Source: an alpha proteobacterium HIMB59 (GTDB taxonomy: Bacteria > Pseudomonadota > Alphaproteobacteria > HIMB59). Taken from it: 64,000 nucleotides of DNA. Of this stretch, positions 27,152 through 35,730 are shown piece after piece (the stretch's first letter is position 1; each line of letters opens with the position of its first letter). The stretch spans positions 58,143-122,142 of the forward strand of contig SGZV01000001.1 in the NCBI GenBank assembly GCA_004321805.1, in the 5' to 3' direction. Made by a program: the position numbers and the translations under genes. The notes below the pieces were generated by a model that worked only from the letters and a program-made list of their open reading frames with translations, was not told the origin of the DNA and did not search any database.

Positions 27152-27402
27152 CCACCTGTTACAGGAGGTAATAAAGCAATAACATCACCATCTTTAAGAA
27201 TTATTTCATGATCCTCAATCTCACTAAGATTTAGAAAAAATTTGATACTTGAGTCATCAAATATCTCCTTAAAATAAGGATGTTTTTTTATCAAAATATT
27301 TGAAGCAGTTTTAAAAGAAGTATTTTTTTCAAAATCAAACTCTTCAGACCCTTTTTTCAATTTAACTCTAATCCAAGAAAAATATTTAATTGTAATTTTC
27401 AA
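27148..27402 (-). CDS. moaD: Molybdopterin synthase sulfur carrier MoaD
   Basis: An 84-residue ubiquitin-like protein ending in LLPPVTGG; the terminal diglycine is where the thiocarboxylate forms. The start is TTG, overlapping the pgsA stop by 4 bp, so translation is probably coupled to pgsA. With moaE it forms MPT synthase. Confidence 0.93.
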   Translation of the reverse strand: MKITIKYFSWIRVKLKKGSEEFDFEKNTSFKTASNILIKKHPYFKEIFDDSSIKFFLNLSEIEDHEIILKDGDVIALLPPVTGG

Positions 27403-27953
27403 ATATGTTTAAGTCCTTTGGCCATATACTTATATCCAGATAATAATGTGATAATAGCTGCTATCCAAAGAGTTATAAGACCTAAATTCCATAAAAAGTC
27501 GTTGAGTTCAAAGCCCAGACTAATAATTAATATTGAAAGGCTAACCATTTGAAATGTTGTTTTATATTTAGCTAACTTACTGACAGGCATATCTGTGTTC
27601 ATTTTCGCTAGAAATTCTCTGAGTCCGGATATAGCAATTTCCCTAAGTAAAATTACGATAGCAGGAATAACATGTAAGTTTGAAATCACATTTGTGTCTA
27701 CTAATACAACTATAACAGAAGCAATTAATAATTTATCTGCAATGGGATCTAATAAAGCTCCTAGTTTTGAAGATTGATTCAATGCTCTTGCTAAGTAGCC
27801 ATCAAAATAATCAGATATAGATGAAATTATAAAAAGTCCACCGGCTAACAAGACAATATTTGGATTTTCAGAAAATAGGAGATAAAGAATTATGGGTATT
27901 AATACTATTCTGATGAATGTAATTATATTAGGTATCGTATAAATTTTAGCCAT
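27399..27953 (-). CDS. pgsA: CDP-diacylglycerol-glycerol-3-phosphate 3-phosphatidyltransferase
   Basis: The 184-residue inner-membrane enzyme makes phosphatidylglycerophosphate. The CDP-alcohol phosphotransferase motif is visible as SDYFDGYLARALNQSSKLGALLDPIADK, of which DGYLAR and GALLDPIADK are the metal-binding core. About five hydrophobic helices follow. It overlaps uvrC by 8 bp, and the uvrC-pgsA-moaD-moaE order is common in alphaproteobacteria. Confidence 0.94.
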   Translation of the reverse strand: MAKIYTIPNIITFIRIVLIPIILYLLFSENPNIVLLAGGLFIISSISDYFDGYLARALNQSSKLGALLDPIADKLLIASVIVVLVDTNVISNLHVIPAIVILLREIAISGLREFLAKMNTDMPVSKLAKYKTTFQMVSLSILIISLGFELNDFLWNLGLITLWIAAIITLLSGYKYMAKGLKHI

Positions 27954-29748
27954 TTATTTTATCTAATATATCCTGAATATTTTTCGAATTTAATCCTTTA
28001 ATTTGAATTAGTTCGTCGCGTGTAGCCTGCTTTAAATTTTGCACATTTCCAAAAAAATTTATTACCCTCATTTTTTTAATTTTCCCAATTCCTGAAATTC
28101 CATCAAGAAAACTTGTTTTAAGTGAATCAGACATTCTTTTCATACTATTTTTTTTTGATAAATTATGTGCTTTATCTCTCATTTTTTGAATAAATCCCTC
28201 AATTTGAGGAACTTCTTTTAAAGAGATATTTCGCTCCTTTGATGTGTGATATCGGTCAAAGCGAAAATCTCTTTTATAACCTTTACTTACTCCAATTAAA
28301 AAAATGTCTTCTTTAACGCCATTTTTTTGAATGATGTCATTACAAATCTTTAAATAAGGAAGACCCCCATCAATTATAATAATGTCAGGAAGGACCTTAT
28401 CATCTTTAGAGAATCTGGCTTCAAAGACTTTTCTCATTAGATCAGCATCCCCAAACTTTTTTAAATCGTAGTCTTTAAATTTGTAAGTCCTTGAGTCCTT
28501 TATACTAAACCCATCCTCATTGAAAACGACATAGGAAGAAACAGCATAATTATTGCCAAAGAAACTATTATCATACGCTTCAATTCTCTCAATAGGATAA
28601 TTAATTTTAAAACGATATTTTAACAATTCTAAAATTTCATTATTATTTTGATATTTTTGTTTTTGTAAAAGGACTTCTTTATCATTTTTCTTAAGAGCTA
28701 ATTTAGAAATTTGCTTCATACCGGGTATCGAGTTTTTTTTTATAATTGTGTCTATTTTATAATTATCATTCATAATTGATTTTAATTCAGAATATCCAAT
28801 TATTTTTTTTGATAATATAATCTTATTAGGCCTAAAACTTTTTAAATAAAATTGAATGATTAAAGATGTAGCATCAATATCATCTTCAACTTTCTCAGAA
28901 TAGTAAATCAAATTACCTCCTAAATATCGACCATAACGAATAAAGCCTATGAAAATAGAAAAGTAATCTTTATCATTAATATGAATGTAATCATAATTTG
29001 CATCTTGATTCCCAATCTTAACTTCTTCTCTTATAATATAATTTAATGACTGAAGACTATCTCTTATTTCTGCTGCTTTTTCATAATTTTCATTTTTGCT
29101 AAAAAAAATCATTTGTTTTTCTAGTTTGTTAAATATTGATTTCTGATTCCCCTGAAAAAACTTGATTGTATCATTTACTTGTTGTTCATAATCTTGTTGA
29201 TTGACATATTGCACACAAGGTGCTGAGCACTGCTTTAAATCAAAAAGCAGGCAAGGTCTTTTTCTATTTTTAAATTCTAAATCAGAACAGCTTCTTAATT
29301 TAAATGACTTTTGCAGTATTTTTATTACCTTATCTGTTTTCAGAGCAGAGGTAAAAGGACCAAAAACGCGATCATCTTGATGAAAATCATTTCTAAATCG
29401 AGTTAATCTTGGGAAATGACCATTTGTGATTTTGATAAGAGGAAATGATTTATCGTCCTTGAGCCGAATATTATATCGAGGCGAAAATTTTTTAATTAAT
29501 AAAGCCTCAAGAAGTAAAGCATTTCTCTCAGACTCGGTTAGCTCAAAGTCAATATTAACAGTTTGAGAGACCATTTTTTGAAGTCTTCTGGGAAGTTTTG
29601 GAAGATTCCCATAATTAGATAGTCTTCTTTTGATATTAATCGCTTTACCAATGTAAATTGGAATATCTTTTTTATTTTTGAAAAGATAGACACCTGATGT
29701 TTTTGGGGCTTCTTTTATTCTATTTTTGAGAATTTCCAAGCCAATCAT
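27946..29748 (-). CDS. uvrC: Excinuclease ABC subunit C
   Basis: UvrC makes both incisions in nucleotide excision repair. The 600-residue protein has the GIY-YIG nuclease domain at its N terminus (GVYLFKNKKDIPIYIGKA), a cysteine cluster CLLFDLKQCSAPC, a UVR motif near 215-240 (FFSKNENYEKAAEIRDSL), the RNase H-like domain with AYDNSFFGNNYAVSS and IIIDGGLPYL, and C-terminal helix-hairpin-helix motifs (LDGISGIGKIKKM). uvrB lies elsewhere in the window, at 43-45 kb. Confidence 0.95.
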   Translation of the reverse strand: MIGLEILKNRIKEAPKTSGVYLFKNKKDIPIYIGKAINIKRRLSNYGNLPKLPRRLQKMVSQTVNIDFELTESERNALLLEALLIKKFSPRYNIRLKDDKSFPLIKITNGHFPRLTRFRNDFHQDDRVFGPFTSALKTDKVIKILQKSFKLRSCSDLEFKNRKRPCLLFDLKQCSAPCVQYVNQQDYEQQVNDTIKFFQGNQKSIFNKLEKQMIFFSKNENYEKAAEIRDSLQSLNYIIREEVKIGNQDANYDYIHINDKDYFSIFIGFIRYGRYLGGNLIYYSEKVEDDIDATSLIIQFYLKSFRPNKIILSKKIIGYSELKSIMNDNYKIDTIIKKNSIPGMKQISKLALKKNDKEVLLQKQKYQNNNEILELLKYRFKINYPIERIEAYDNSFFGNNYAVSSYVVFNEDGFSIKDSRTYKFKDYDLKKFGDADLMRKVFEARFSKDDKVLPDIIIIDGGLPYLKICNDIIQKNGVKEDIFLIGVSKGYKRDFRFDRYHTSKERNISLKEVPQIEGFIQKMRDKAHNLSKKNSMKRMSDSLKTSFLDGISGIGKIKKMRVINFFGNVQNLKQATRDELIQIKGLNSKNIQDILDKING

Positions 29749-29838
29749 ATATGTATTTTACAGACATTTTAAGAATCACAAAAAAATTATTTTGTAAATT
29801 ACTTATAAAAATCTAATCGATCAAAAATAACTTTTGTG

Positions 29839-29928
29839 ATAACCTTTACTTAGTCAGATAGTTATTCTCTGTAAACGAATACACAGGTAATGGTATTCCC
29901 TGAGACGAATACCTCTATTATAGGAGGT
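29839..29928 (+). promoter_or_regulatory. Possible structured leader (switch-like) of speD-ald-selO
   Basis: The untranslated stretch before speD holds mutually exclusive pairings. GGTATTC (29892-29898) can pair with GAATAC upstream (29877-29882) or with GAATACC downstream (29907-29913). The downstream GAATACCTC in turn overlaps ACCTC (29911-29915), which can pair with GGAGGT (29923-29928), the ribosome binding site of speD. A further ATAAC/GTTAT pair (29839-29843 with 29861-29865) and CTGT/ACAG (29869-29872 with 29883-29886) exist. The octamer ACGAATAC occurs twice. I recognise no known riboswitch class. The regulatory role is inference. Confidence 0.5.
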
Positions 29929-29932
29929 TAGA

Positions 29933-30313
29933 ATGACTCAAAAACATAATCATTTAATCGTTAGAGCTGATATTGGTTGGTGTCCTAAAGAAGAGGATTT
30001 AAATAAGATCTCTGATTGGATCAGAGCCCTAATTAAAAAAATTGATATGAAATTATTAGCAGGTCCATACACTACTTACGTCAACGAAAAGGGTAATAAA
30101 GGCATGACTTCAGTTGCAATTATTGAAACTAGTCATATAGCATTACATATATGGGATGAAAGTAATCCAGGACTGATGCAATTAGATGTTTATTCTTGTG
30201 CTGATTTTTTACCTAATGATGTTTTTAATCAAGTTAATTTAATGTTTAAAACGATTAAAATGGAGTACAAGTTTCTTGATAGAGAAAAAGAATTAGTAGA
30301 GGTTAATTTGTGA
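29933..30313 (+). CDS. speD: S-adenosylmethionine decarboxylase proenzyme family protein (SpeD-like)
   Basis: The 126-residue protein has the layout of prokaryotic AdoMet decarboxylase proenzymes, which self-cleave at a serine to form a pyruvoyl group and supply decarboxylated AdoMet for spermidine synthesis. The core TSHIALHIWDE has serine 67 at the expected cleavage place, histidine 72 five residues later, and cysteine 89 in DVYSC. It has a strong AGGAGG ribosome binding site within a possible switch. It overlaps ald by 4 bp (GTGA). No spermidine synthase gene lies nearby, which is unusual, so substrate specificity is less sure than family membership. Confidence 0.8.
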   Translation: MTQKHNHLIVRADIGWCPKEEDLNKISDWIRALIKKIDMKLLAGPYTTYVNEKGNKGMTSVAIIETSHIALHIWDESNPGLMQLDVYSCADFLPNDVFNQVNLMFKTIKMEYKFLDREKELVEVNL

Positions 30314-31419
30314 TTATTGGTGTTCCAAAAGAAATTAAAAATAATGAGTTTAGAGTTGGTTTAACTCCTCAAAGTATCGAAACATTAATAGATAATGGTC
30401 ATGAAGTCATTGTGGAGTCTAATGCCGGTATTGGTTCAGGGTTTTCTGATGAAGATTATATTAATATTGGTGCAAAAATATTTAAAACACCCAATGATAT
30501 TTATGAAAAATCAGAACTCATAATCAAAGTCAAGGAGCCTCAATTAAGTGAAACTCAATTATTAAAACCCAATCAAATTCTTTTTACCTATCTTCATTTA
30601 GCTTCATCAAAAAATTTAACAGAACAGCTTTTAGAGAGTAAATGTACATCTATTGCTTACGAAACTATTACAAGTGACTCTCAGGGACTGCCATTGTTAA
30701 CACCTATGAGTGAAATTGCAGGACGTTTATCTATTCAAGCTGGAGCTAGGTGCTTGGAAAAACATTCAGGTGGAAGTGGAATTTTACTTGGGGGTTCTAG
30801 TTATAGCCCACCTGCAAATACTTTAGTCATTGGTGGAGGTGTAGTTGGGTACAATGCTGCATTAATTGCAGATGGAATGAAATCTCATTTGACTATTTTA
30901 GAAAAAAATAATGAAAGAATTGATTTTTTAAAAAATGAATTTCCAAAGGCTCAAATTCTAAATATTGATGATATTAATATGGAGGATATTGTTTCTGAAT
31001 ATGATCTTATTGTTGGAGCAGTATTAATACCAGGAGCTCAAGCACCTCAAATTATTCAAAAAAAACACCTTCAATTAATGAAACACTCTTGTGTTATGGT
31101 TGATGTTGCAATTGACCAGGGGGGATGTTTTGAGACAAGTAAGGCTACTACTCATGAAGATCCAACGTATGTAATTGATAATGTTATTCATTACTGTGTT
31201 GCAAATATGCCAGGAGCTGTTCCAAGAACTTCAACAATTTCTCTAAACACAGCAACATTACCCTATATTCAAAAATTAGCTAACTCAGGTATTGAAGCAT
31301 TTTGCAAAAATTCTGCTCATCACTTAAACGGACTAAGTACTTATAAAGGGATGTTGACATATAAACCTGTAGCAGATTTGTTTAAACTTACATATTCTTC
31401 TCCAATTGATATTTTTTGA
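30310..31419 (+). CDS. ald: Alanine dehydrogenase
   Basis: The 369-residue enzyme interconverts L-alanine and pyruvate with NAD. It has IGVPKEIKNNEFRVGLTP at the start, the catalytic lysine in IIKVKEP and histidine in YLHLA, the nucleotide-binding loop VIGGGVVGYNAA, and the C-terminal NMPGAVPRTSTISLN. Length and motifs are standard. The GTG start overlaps the speD stop. It shares ancestry with pntAA at 51 kb, but the intact C-terminal alanine-binding region separates the two. Confidence 0.93.
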   Translation: MIIGVPKEIKNNEFRVGLTPQSIETLIDNGHEVIVESNAGIGSGFSDEDYINIGAKIFKTPNDIYEKSELIIKVKEPQLSETQLLKPNQILFTYLHLASSKNLTEQLLESKCTSIAYETITSDSQGLPLLTPMSEIAGRLSIQAGARCLEKHSGGSGILLGGSSYSPPANTLVIGGGVVGYNAALIADGMKSHLTILEKNNERIDFLKNEFPKAQILNIDDINMEDIVSEYDLIVGAVLIPGAQAPQIIQKKHLQLMKHSCVMVDVAIDQGGCFETSKATTHEDPTYVIDNVIHYCVANMPGAVPRTSTISLNTATLPYIQKLANSGIEAFCKNSAHHLNGLSTYKGMLTYKPVADLFKLTYSSPIDIF

Positions 31420-32798
31420 ATAAAAGCACTCTTCCAGAACTAATATCTCCATATTTTTTCTTAAATGAAAAATTTTATGATGAAGTTAAGCCTGCAAATT
31501 TTCCAAATACAATAATAAGATATAGAAATATCAATTTTAAAGAATTTTCAAATATTGACGATCAAGAGTGGATTAATTTTTTTGCTTTATTTGAACATAA
31601 AGAACTGCCATTAAAAAAGAATCTTGCCATGAAGTATCATGGACATCAATTTAGAGTATATAATCCTAATATTGGTGATGGCAGAGGCTTTACGATTGCT
31701 CAATTTTATAAGAATAAAAAACTTTATGATTTAGGAACTAAAGGGAGTGGTGTGACTCCATACTCTAGAGGTGGAGATGGACGATTGACGCTTAAAGGAG
31801 GTGTAAGAGAGGTATTGTGTAGTAATTACCTCGATGCTCAAGGTGTTAGCACTTCTCAATCATTATCATTAATTGAAACGGGTGAAAACCTCATTAGATC
31901 CGATGAACCTTCTCCAACAAGATCAAGTATTTTAGTTAGAGTTTCCCATTCACACATAAGAATAGGTACTTTTCAATATCATGCTTACCATCAAGATCAT
32001 GATAGTCTGGAATTATTAATAAAATCAGTGGGTAAACATTATCTATTCCTTGATGAAAAAAACAATAGTCCTCTAAACTTTTTCAAGAGTGTTGTTAAAA
32101 AATGCGCAAAACTTGCTGCATCTTATCATATTTGTGGTTTTGTTCATGGGGTTTTGAATACAGATAACATAAATATTAATGGAGAAAGCTTTGACTATGG
32201 GCCGTACCGATTTTTAGAAAAATATGACCCTCACAAAATAGCAGCATACTTTGATCACTCAGGTTTATATAAATTTTCTAATCAAACTGATGCAATTTTT
32301 TGGAACCTACAACAGTTAGCTTCAATAATGACTATTTTCTTAGAAGATAATCCAATTGTAAATGAGTTAAAAAAATATGTTAACTACTATAATGAAGAAG
32401 TTATTAAACTATTTTATGAAAAACTATCACTTCAACCTAGTGATGATTATGAGAGTAATCAATTATTTCTGAATAATTTTTATCAAATTTTAAGTCAGTA
32501 TCCATATATGTATGAAGAAATTTTTTTTGACTTTAGAGGTGGACGACAGAATCAAAGATTTAAAACTGAAATTAAGGAAAAGTATAAAAATCATGACTTA
32601 GAAAAGATTTTTAGTAATCAAGAGGCTATATCAAATTTTAATTCTCTTGAGTTCTACAAGCCAGAGACCTTACTTTATGAAGAAATTGAAAAAATTTGGT
32701 ATCAAATTGAAAAAAATGATGACTGGTCATTGTTTAATAAAAAAATCAATAGTATAAATGAATATAAGAGAATAGTTTCAAAAAATGGATTGGGATAA
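31416..32798 (+). CDS. selO: Protein adenylyltransferase SelO (YdiU/UPF0061)
   Basis: SelO transfers AMP from ATP to protein hydroxyls through a kinase-like fold with inverted ATP. The 460-residue protein has MKYHGHQFRVYNP, the glycine loop region DLGTKGSGVTPYSRGGDGR, VREVLCSNYLDAQGV, and the catalytic core HGVLNTDNININGESFDYGP, where the metal-binding asparagine and aspartate are retained. It lacks a C-terminal selenocysteine or Cys-Xaa-Xaa motif. The start is TTG overlapping the ald stop by 4 bp. Targets are likely redox-related proteins by analogy. Confidence 0.9.
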   Translation: MNKSTLPELISPYFFLNEKFYDEVKPANFPNTIIRYRNINFKEFSNIDDQEWINFFALFEHKELPLKKNLAMKYHGHQFRVYNPNIGDGRGFTIAQFYKNKKLYDLGTKGSGVTPYSRGGDGRLTLKGGVREVLCSNYLDAQGVSTSQSLSLIETGENLIRSDEPSPTRSSILVRVSHSHIRIGTFQYHAYHQDHDSLELLIKSVGKHYLFLDEKNNSPLNFFKSVVKKCAKLAASYHICGFVHGVLNTDNININGESFDYGPYRFLEKYDPHKIAAYFDHSGLYKFSNQTDAIFWNLQQLASIMTIFLEDNPIVNELKKYVNYYNEEVIKLFYEKLSLQPSDDYESNQLFLNNFYQILSQYPYMYEEIFFDFRGGRQNQRFKTEIKEKYKNHDLEKIFSNQEAISNFNSLEFYKPETLLYEEIEKIWYQIEKNDDWSLFNKKINSINEYKRIVSKNGLG

Positions 32799-33672
32799 AT
32801 TAAAAATTTTTCATAATGTTGCTTTAGATTTAAATATATCTGAAGCTGCCCATAAAATGAATATAAGTCACTCCTCTATTAGTAGACAGATAAGTGCGCT
32901 AGAAAGAGAGCTCAGAGTTTCACTTTTTAAAAGACATGCACGAGGTTTGACATTAACTGAACAAGGAAAGATCCTATTTAAAACCGCACATGATATTTTT
33001 GGCAAAATTGCCCTAACAGAGGCTCAATTAACTGAGTCAAAAGAAAAACCCACCGGCCCTTTGACAATAGCTGCAACTGTAGCCTTCGGTACAACTTGGT
33101 TAGCTCCAAGAATTAATAAATTTACAAGTTCATACCCAGATATAGATGTCTCTATAAGAATTGAGAATAAATATACAGATTTATCACAGGGAGAAGCAGA
33201 CGTAGCTTTAAGACTAAATGAACCCAAACAGGTAGATTTAATTAGACTACCTTTATACGCTTTTCAATTTAGAATATATTCTTCACCAGAATATATTGAA
33301 AAACATGGCATTCCTAAAGATGATAGCGAACTAGTCAAACATAATATTATTGCTTTTGGCCATGATGTTGAACCATCTATCCCGGATGTAAATTGTATTT
33401 TAGATTTCCTCCCCAAAAATAAAAAATATAAAAAACTATTTATATCAAATATGTACGGTGTTATGCGTGCCATTAGTGGTGGTGCAGGCATCGGTGCTTT
33501 ACCAGAATACATGAAGACCTCTAAAAATAATTTAGTACCTATTTTGCCAAATTTGAAAACACCAAAAGCAACAATTTACTTCACTTACCCTCCTGAGTTA
33601 AAGGGTTCAAAAAAAATTGAAGCTTTAAGAGATTTTTTGGTTCGTGAAGTTAATAAAGAAAAAAAGAATTAA
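32785..33672 (+). CDS. LysR-family transcriptional regulator
   Basis: A 295-residue regulator with the N-terminal winged helix (LNISEAAHKMNISHSSISRQI at about 16-36, then ELRVSLFKRHARGLTLTEQG) and a C-terminal periplasmic-binding-like effector domain starting near GPLTIAATVAFG. It overlaps the selO end by 14 bp and is therefore transcribed with speD-ald-selO. The effector is unknown; its operon suggests a nitrogen or alanine-related signal, which is only a guess. Confidence 0.9.
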   Translation: MDWDKLKIFHNVALDLNISEAAHKMNISHSSISRQISALERELRVSLFKRHARGLTLTEQGKILFKTAHDIFGKIALTEAQLTESKEKPTGPLTIAATVAFGTTWLAPRINKFTSSYPDIDVSIRIENKYTDLSQGEADVALRLNEPKQVDLIRLPLYAFQFRIYSSPEYIEKHGIPKDDSELVKHNIIAFGHDVEPSIPDVNCILDFLPKNKKYKKLFISNMYGVMRAISGGAGIGALPEYMKTSKNNLVPILPNLKTPKATIYFTYPPELKGSKKIEALRDFLVREVNKEKKN

Positions 33673-33845
33673 TCTCTTCTAATAAATTTTTTATTACAAT
33701 AGTTACAGACCACTTCCTGATTTTTATCAATTTTAAAATAAACAGCTGGATGACCTAATTCTTCGTTACCTCCATCACACATTACCTTATCTGTTTTTGG
33801 AGATACATATTCGACATCAATTTGATTTTTAGATTGATCGCTCAT
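33669..33845 (-). CDS. Small zinc-finger protein (CHCC / NDUFS6-like)
   Basis: This 58-residue gene is absent from the ORF track because it is under 60 codons. Reading the minus strand gives MSDQSKNQID..., then VMCDGGNEELGHPAVYF and EVVCNYCNKKF. The C...GHP.VY...C.YC pattern is that of the zf-CHCC family, related to the zinc-binding complex I accessory subunit NDUFS6. Its ATG overlaps the htpG stop by 4 bp and its stop overlaps the lysR stop by 4 bp on the other strand, so it likely is cotranscribed with htpG. Confidence 0.88.
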   Translation of the reverse strand: MSDQSKNQIDVEYVSPKTDKVMCDGGNEELGHPAVYFKIDKNQEVVCNYCNKKFIRRD

Positions 33846-35704
33846 AATGATACAAGTTCTGCAATAAGATTAGTATATTTTTTAGGATCATCAAGGTTTT
33901 CTCCTTCCATTAACTTTGCATGATCATATAGGATTTCACTAAATTTATCTTTTTGAGATTTTTCAAGAGATTTTACTTTGGATACTAGAGTGTGATTGAT
34001 ATTAATTTCTAATATTCTTTTTTCATCAGATATATTTTGATTATTAGCTGCCATTAACTTTTTTAAATGCATATCCATATCATTTTCATCAGCAACTAGG
34101 CAGGAAGCACTTGTTGTTAACCTTTTTGAAACTTTAACATCTTTTACTTTATCTTTAAGAAGATCTTTAAGATATGCAACAAAATCTAAATTCTCTTTAG
34201 GTTCTTTTATATCTTCAGATTTGTCAGACTTTTCTTCTATATCTACTTCACCTTTTGTAATGGAAGTGAATTCATATTCTTTAAACTTCATTTTCATAGG
34301 CATCCAGAATTCATCAACTGGATCTATAATTAAGAGGACATTAATATTTTTGTTTTTAAATAACTCCATTTGAGGAGAATTAATTAAATTTTCCTTATTT
34401 TCACCAGAGATATAGTAAATTTTCTTTTTCTCATTTGAAAAATCTGAAATGTATTCATCAAGAGAAATCATCTCATTTTTTTCAGAACAATGAAAAAGAG
34501 TGAATTCAAAAATTTGATCATGAAAGTCATTAAATTCATAAAGTCCTTCTTTAATAACCGGTCCAAAGTTTTTCCAAAATGAAAGAAATTCATCAGGTTT
34601 TTTTTTCTTTAATTCACTTATTTCTTTTAAAATTCTTTTTGTAATTGCATTTGAAATTTTATTAATAACAGCATTATTTTGTAATATTTCTCTTGAAATA
34701 TTAAGACTTAAATCCTCAGTATCAACAACTCCAGGAATGAATCTAAGCCAAGCTGGAATAAGAGACTCGAGTTTATCTGAAATAAAAACTTTGTTTACAT
34801 AGAGCTTTAATTTGTTCTTTCTATCAGGATGATATAAATCTTGTGGTTGGGACTTAGGCAAGTAAAGCAGGGCAGTATAGTTTACAACTCCCTCAGCTTT
34901 GAAATGAATAGTTTTCAGTGGATCATCATAAAAATTTGAAATTTGATTAAAAAAGTTTTTATAGTCCTCTTCTTTAATTTTTGATTTATCTTTTAACCAT
35001 ATTGCTTCTGCAGAATTAATTTGTGATTCAACTTCTTTTTTGTCTTTTTTTTCTTTATCGTCTTCTTCTGATGAGACAAAAATAGGGAAAGGGACAAAAT
35101 CAGAATATTTTTTAATTATTTCTTCAATACGATATTTACTTAAAAACTCACTCTCGTCTTTTTTTATAGATAAAACGATTTCAGTTCCGTTATTATTATA
35201 ATTTGTTTTTTCAATTGAGAATGTTCCTTTGCCATCTGAAGTCCATAAGAAACCCTCTTGACTATTATATTTTTTGGATCTTACTACTACTTGATCTGAA
35301 ACCATAAAAGAGGAATAAAAACCAACTCCAAATTTACCAATTTGATTAATGTCTCCTTTTTTATCACCCATCTTCTTAATAAAATCCTCTGTTCCAGATT
35401 TGGCAATGGTGCCTAAATTAGATTGCATATCTTTTTCATCCATTCCAATACCATTGTCTTTAATTGTAATTGTTTTGTTTTTTTCGTTTATATGAACTCG
35501 TATTTCAAATTGTTTGGTCTTTTCTACACTGGAGTCTGTCTGGCTTACATAACGAAGTTTTTCACAAGCATCAGATGAATTAGAAATTAATTCTCTTAAA
35601 AATATTTCTTTCTCTGTATAAAGTGAGTTAGCTACGATATCTAACAGTTTTGAAACTTCTGTTTCAAACTTAACAGTTTTCTTTTCCGCTTGTTGTTTAG
35701 TCAT
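33842..35704 (-). CDS. htpG: Chaperone HtpG (bacterial Hsp90)
   Basis: The 620-residue ATP-dependent chaperone has the GHKL ATPase domain (ELISNSSDACEKLR, DNGIGM, GQFGVGFYSSFMV type motifs; here IGKFGVGFYSSFM), a lysine/glutamate-rich linker near 215-232, the middle domain with LPAWLRFIPGVVDTEDL-type sequence, NISREILQ, and a C-terminal dimerisation domain. Length matches bacterial HtpG. The gap to the divergent pepA-like gene is only 26 bp, so its promoter must extend into that gene. Confidence 0.96.
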   Translation of the reverse strand: MTKQQAEKKTVKFETEVSKLLDIVANSLYTEKEIFLRELISNSSDACEKLRYVSQTDSSVEKTKQFEIRVHINEKNKTITIKDNGIGMDEKDMQSNLGTIAKSGTEDFIKKMGDKKGDINQIGKFGVGFYSSFMVSDQVVVRSKKYNSQEGFLWTSDGKGTFSIEKTNYNNNGTEIVLSIKKDESEFLSKYRIEEIIKKYSDFVPFPIFVSSEEDDKEKKDKKEVESQINSAEAIWLKDKSKIKEEDYKNFFNQISNFYDDPLKTIHFKAEGVVNYTALLYLPKSQPQDLYHPDRKNKLKLYVNKVFISDKLESLIPAWLRFIPGVVDTEDLSLNISREILQNNAVINKISNAITKRILKEISELKKKKPDEFLSFWKNFGPVIKEGLYEFNDFHDQIFEFTLFHCSEKNEMISLDEYISDFSNEKKKIYYISGENKENLINSPQMELFKNKNINVLLIIDPVDEFWMPMKMKFKEYEFTSITKGEVDIEEKSDKSEDIKEPKENLDFVAYLKDLLKDKVKDVKVSKRLTTSASCLVADENDMDMHLKKLMAANNQNISDEKRILEININHTLVSKVKSLEKSQKDKFSEILYDHAKLMEGENLDDPKKYTNLIAELVSL

Positions 35705-35730
35705 TTTTTTCTAATATTCCTTTATAAGTT

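Noticed and set aside
29751-29816. 21-codon frame (MYFTDILRITKK...) upstream of the speD leader
   Set aside because: There is no ribosome binding site, it lies before the structured part, and it has no arginine, methionine or other codon run to suggest an attenuator.
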